DNA of 64,000 nt, from assembly GCA_003327425.1 (NCBI GenBank), contig QOQW01000008.1:124001-188000 (forward strand), read 5' to 3'. The stretch is from Candidatus Ozemibacter sibiricus (lineage in GTDB: Bacteria > Muiribacteriota > Ozemobacteria > Ozemobacterales > Ozemobacteraceae). Shown piece after piece: positions 63,970-64,000 of this stretch. Position 1 is the stretch's first letter; the number at the start of each line of letters is the position of its first letter. Below the pieces are notes generated by a model. It did no database searches. It was not told the origin of the DNA and saw only the letters and a list, made by a program, of their open reading frames with translations. A program made the position numbers and the translations under genes.

Positions 63970-64000
63970 TTTTCCGGTCATGTCTGGTGAACCCCGAATG

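Overview
The window is GC-rich bacterial DNA with densely packed genes, many of them overlapping by 4-20 bp. The visible gene content points to a free-living bacterium, probably with two membranes: a division and cell wall (dcw) cluster, a predicted outer-membrane protein, exported lipoproteins, CheR/CheB, hybrid two-component kinases, c-di-GMP proteins, DXS-type isoprenoid synthesis and glycogen branching. I cannot assign a phylum. The exported zinc-ribbon proteins, dcw layout and gene fusions suggest a poorly sampled lineage (a Riflebacteria/Ozemobacteria-like group is only a guess). No rRNA, tRNA, CRISPR array or intact insertion sequence was seen.

Layout: 1-5.5 kb holds ftsW (cut by the window edge), murG, ftsQ, ftsA and ftsZ, closed by a 13-bp-stem hairpin. 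5.6-16.5 kb is a tightly coupled plus-strand series: a B12-type radical SAM protein, a BMP-family lipoprotein, MurI, a periplasmic amino-acid-type binding protein, a fusion of a membrane polyferredoxin to a PaaK-like adenylate-forming enzyme, a zinc-ribbon/beta-propeller membrane protein, a small protein with two CCx2Cx5C motifs and a putative outer-membrane protein. A degenerate hybrid kinase converges on this series. 18.4-23.3 kb carries nnr(E+D), a WalJ-type hydrolase, rlmH, cheR and cheB. 23.5-27.9 kb carries a ferritin-like protein, a polyprenyl glycosylphosphotransferase with a coupled DUF1858 protein, and dxs. 28-34.5 kb (minus strand) holds glgB, a thioredoxin operon behind a strong sigma-54 promoter match, and an ECF sigma/anti-sigma pair. 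That pair continues upstream into a DUF2325 protein and an FHA-GAF-GGDEF cyclase (to 38.4 kb).

41.36-55.19 kb is a defence island that reads as one operon from a consensus sigma-70 promoter. It contains a one-TRD HsdS, HsdM, a truncated RhuM, a second one-TRD HsdS, a TrlF-type PHP-ATPase, an AlbA_2 protein, an AAA ATPase with a PIN-like partner, HsdR and a YgjP-like metalloprotein. A hairpin-rich segment of about 300 bp has replaced the end of rhuM and the first half of hsdS. A lysozyme gene remnant lies at the right edge of the island. The last 9 kb holds ogt, a very large hybrid kinase coupled to an HD-GYP response regulator, and a secreted glycosidase-like protein.

The best candidates for undescribed biology are the polyferredoxin-PaaK fusion operon (9.0-16.5 kb), the ATPase-PIN pair inside the type I restriction operon (49.4-51.2 kb) and the structured segment between rhuM and hsdS (44.57-44.88 kb).
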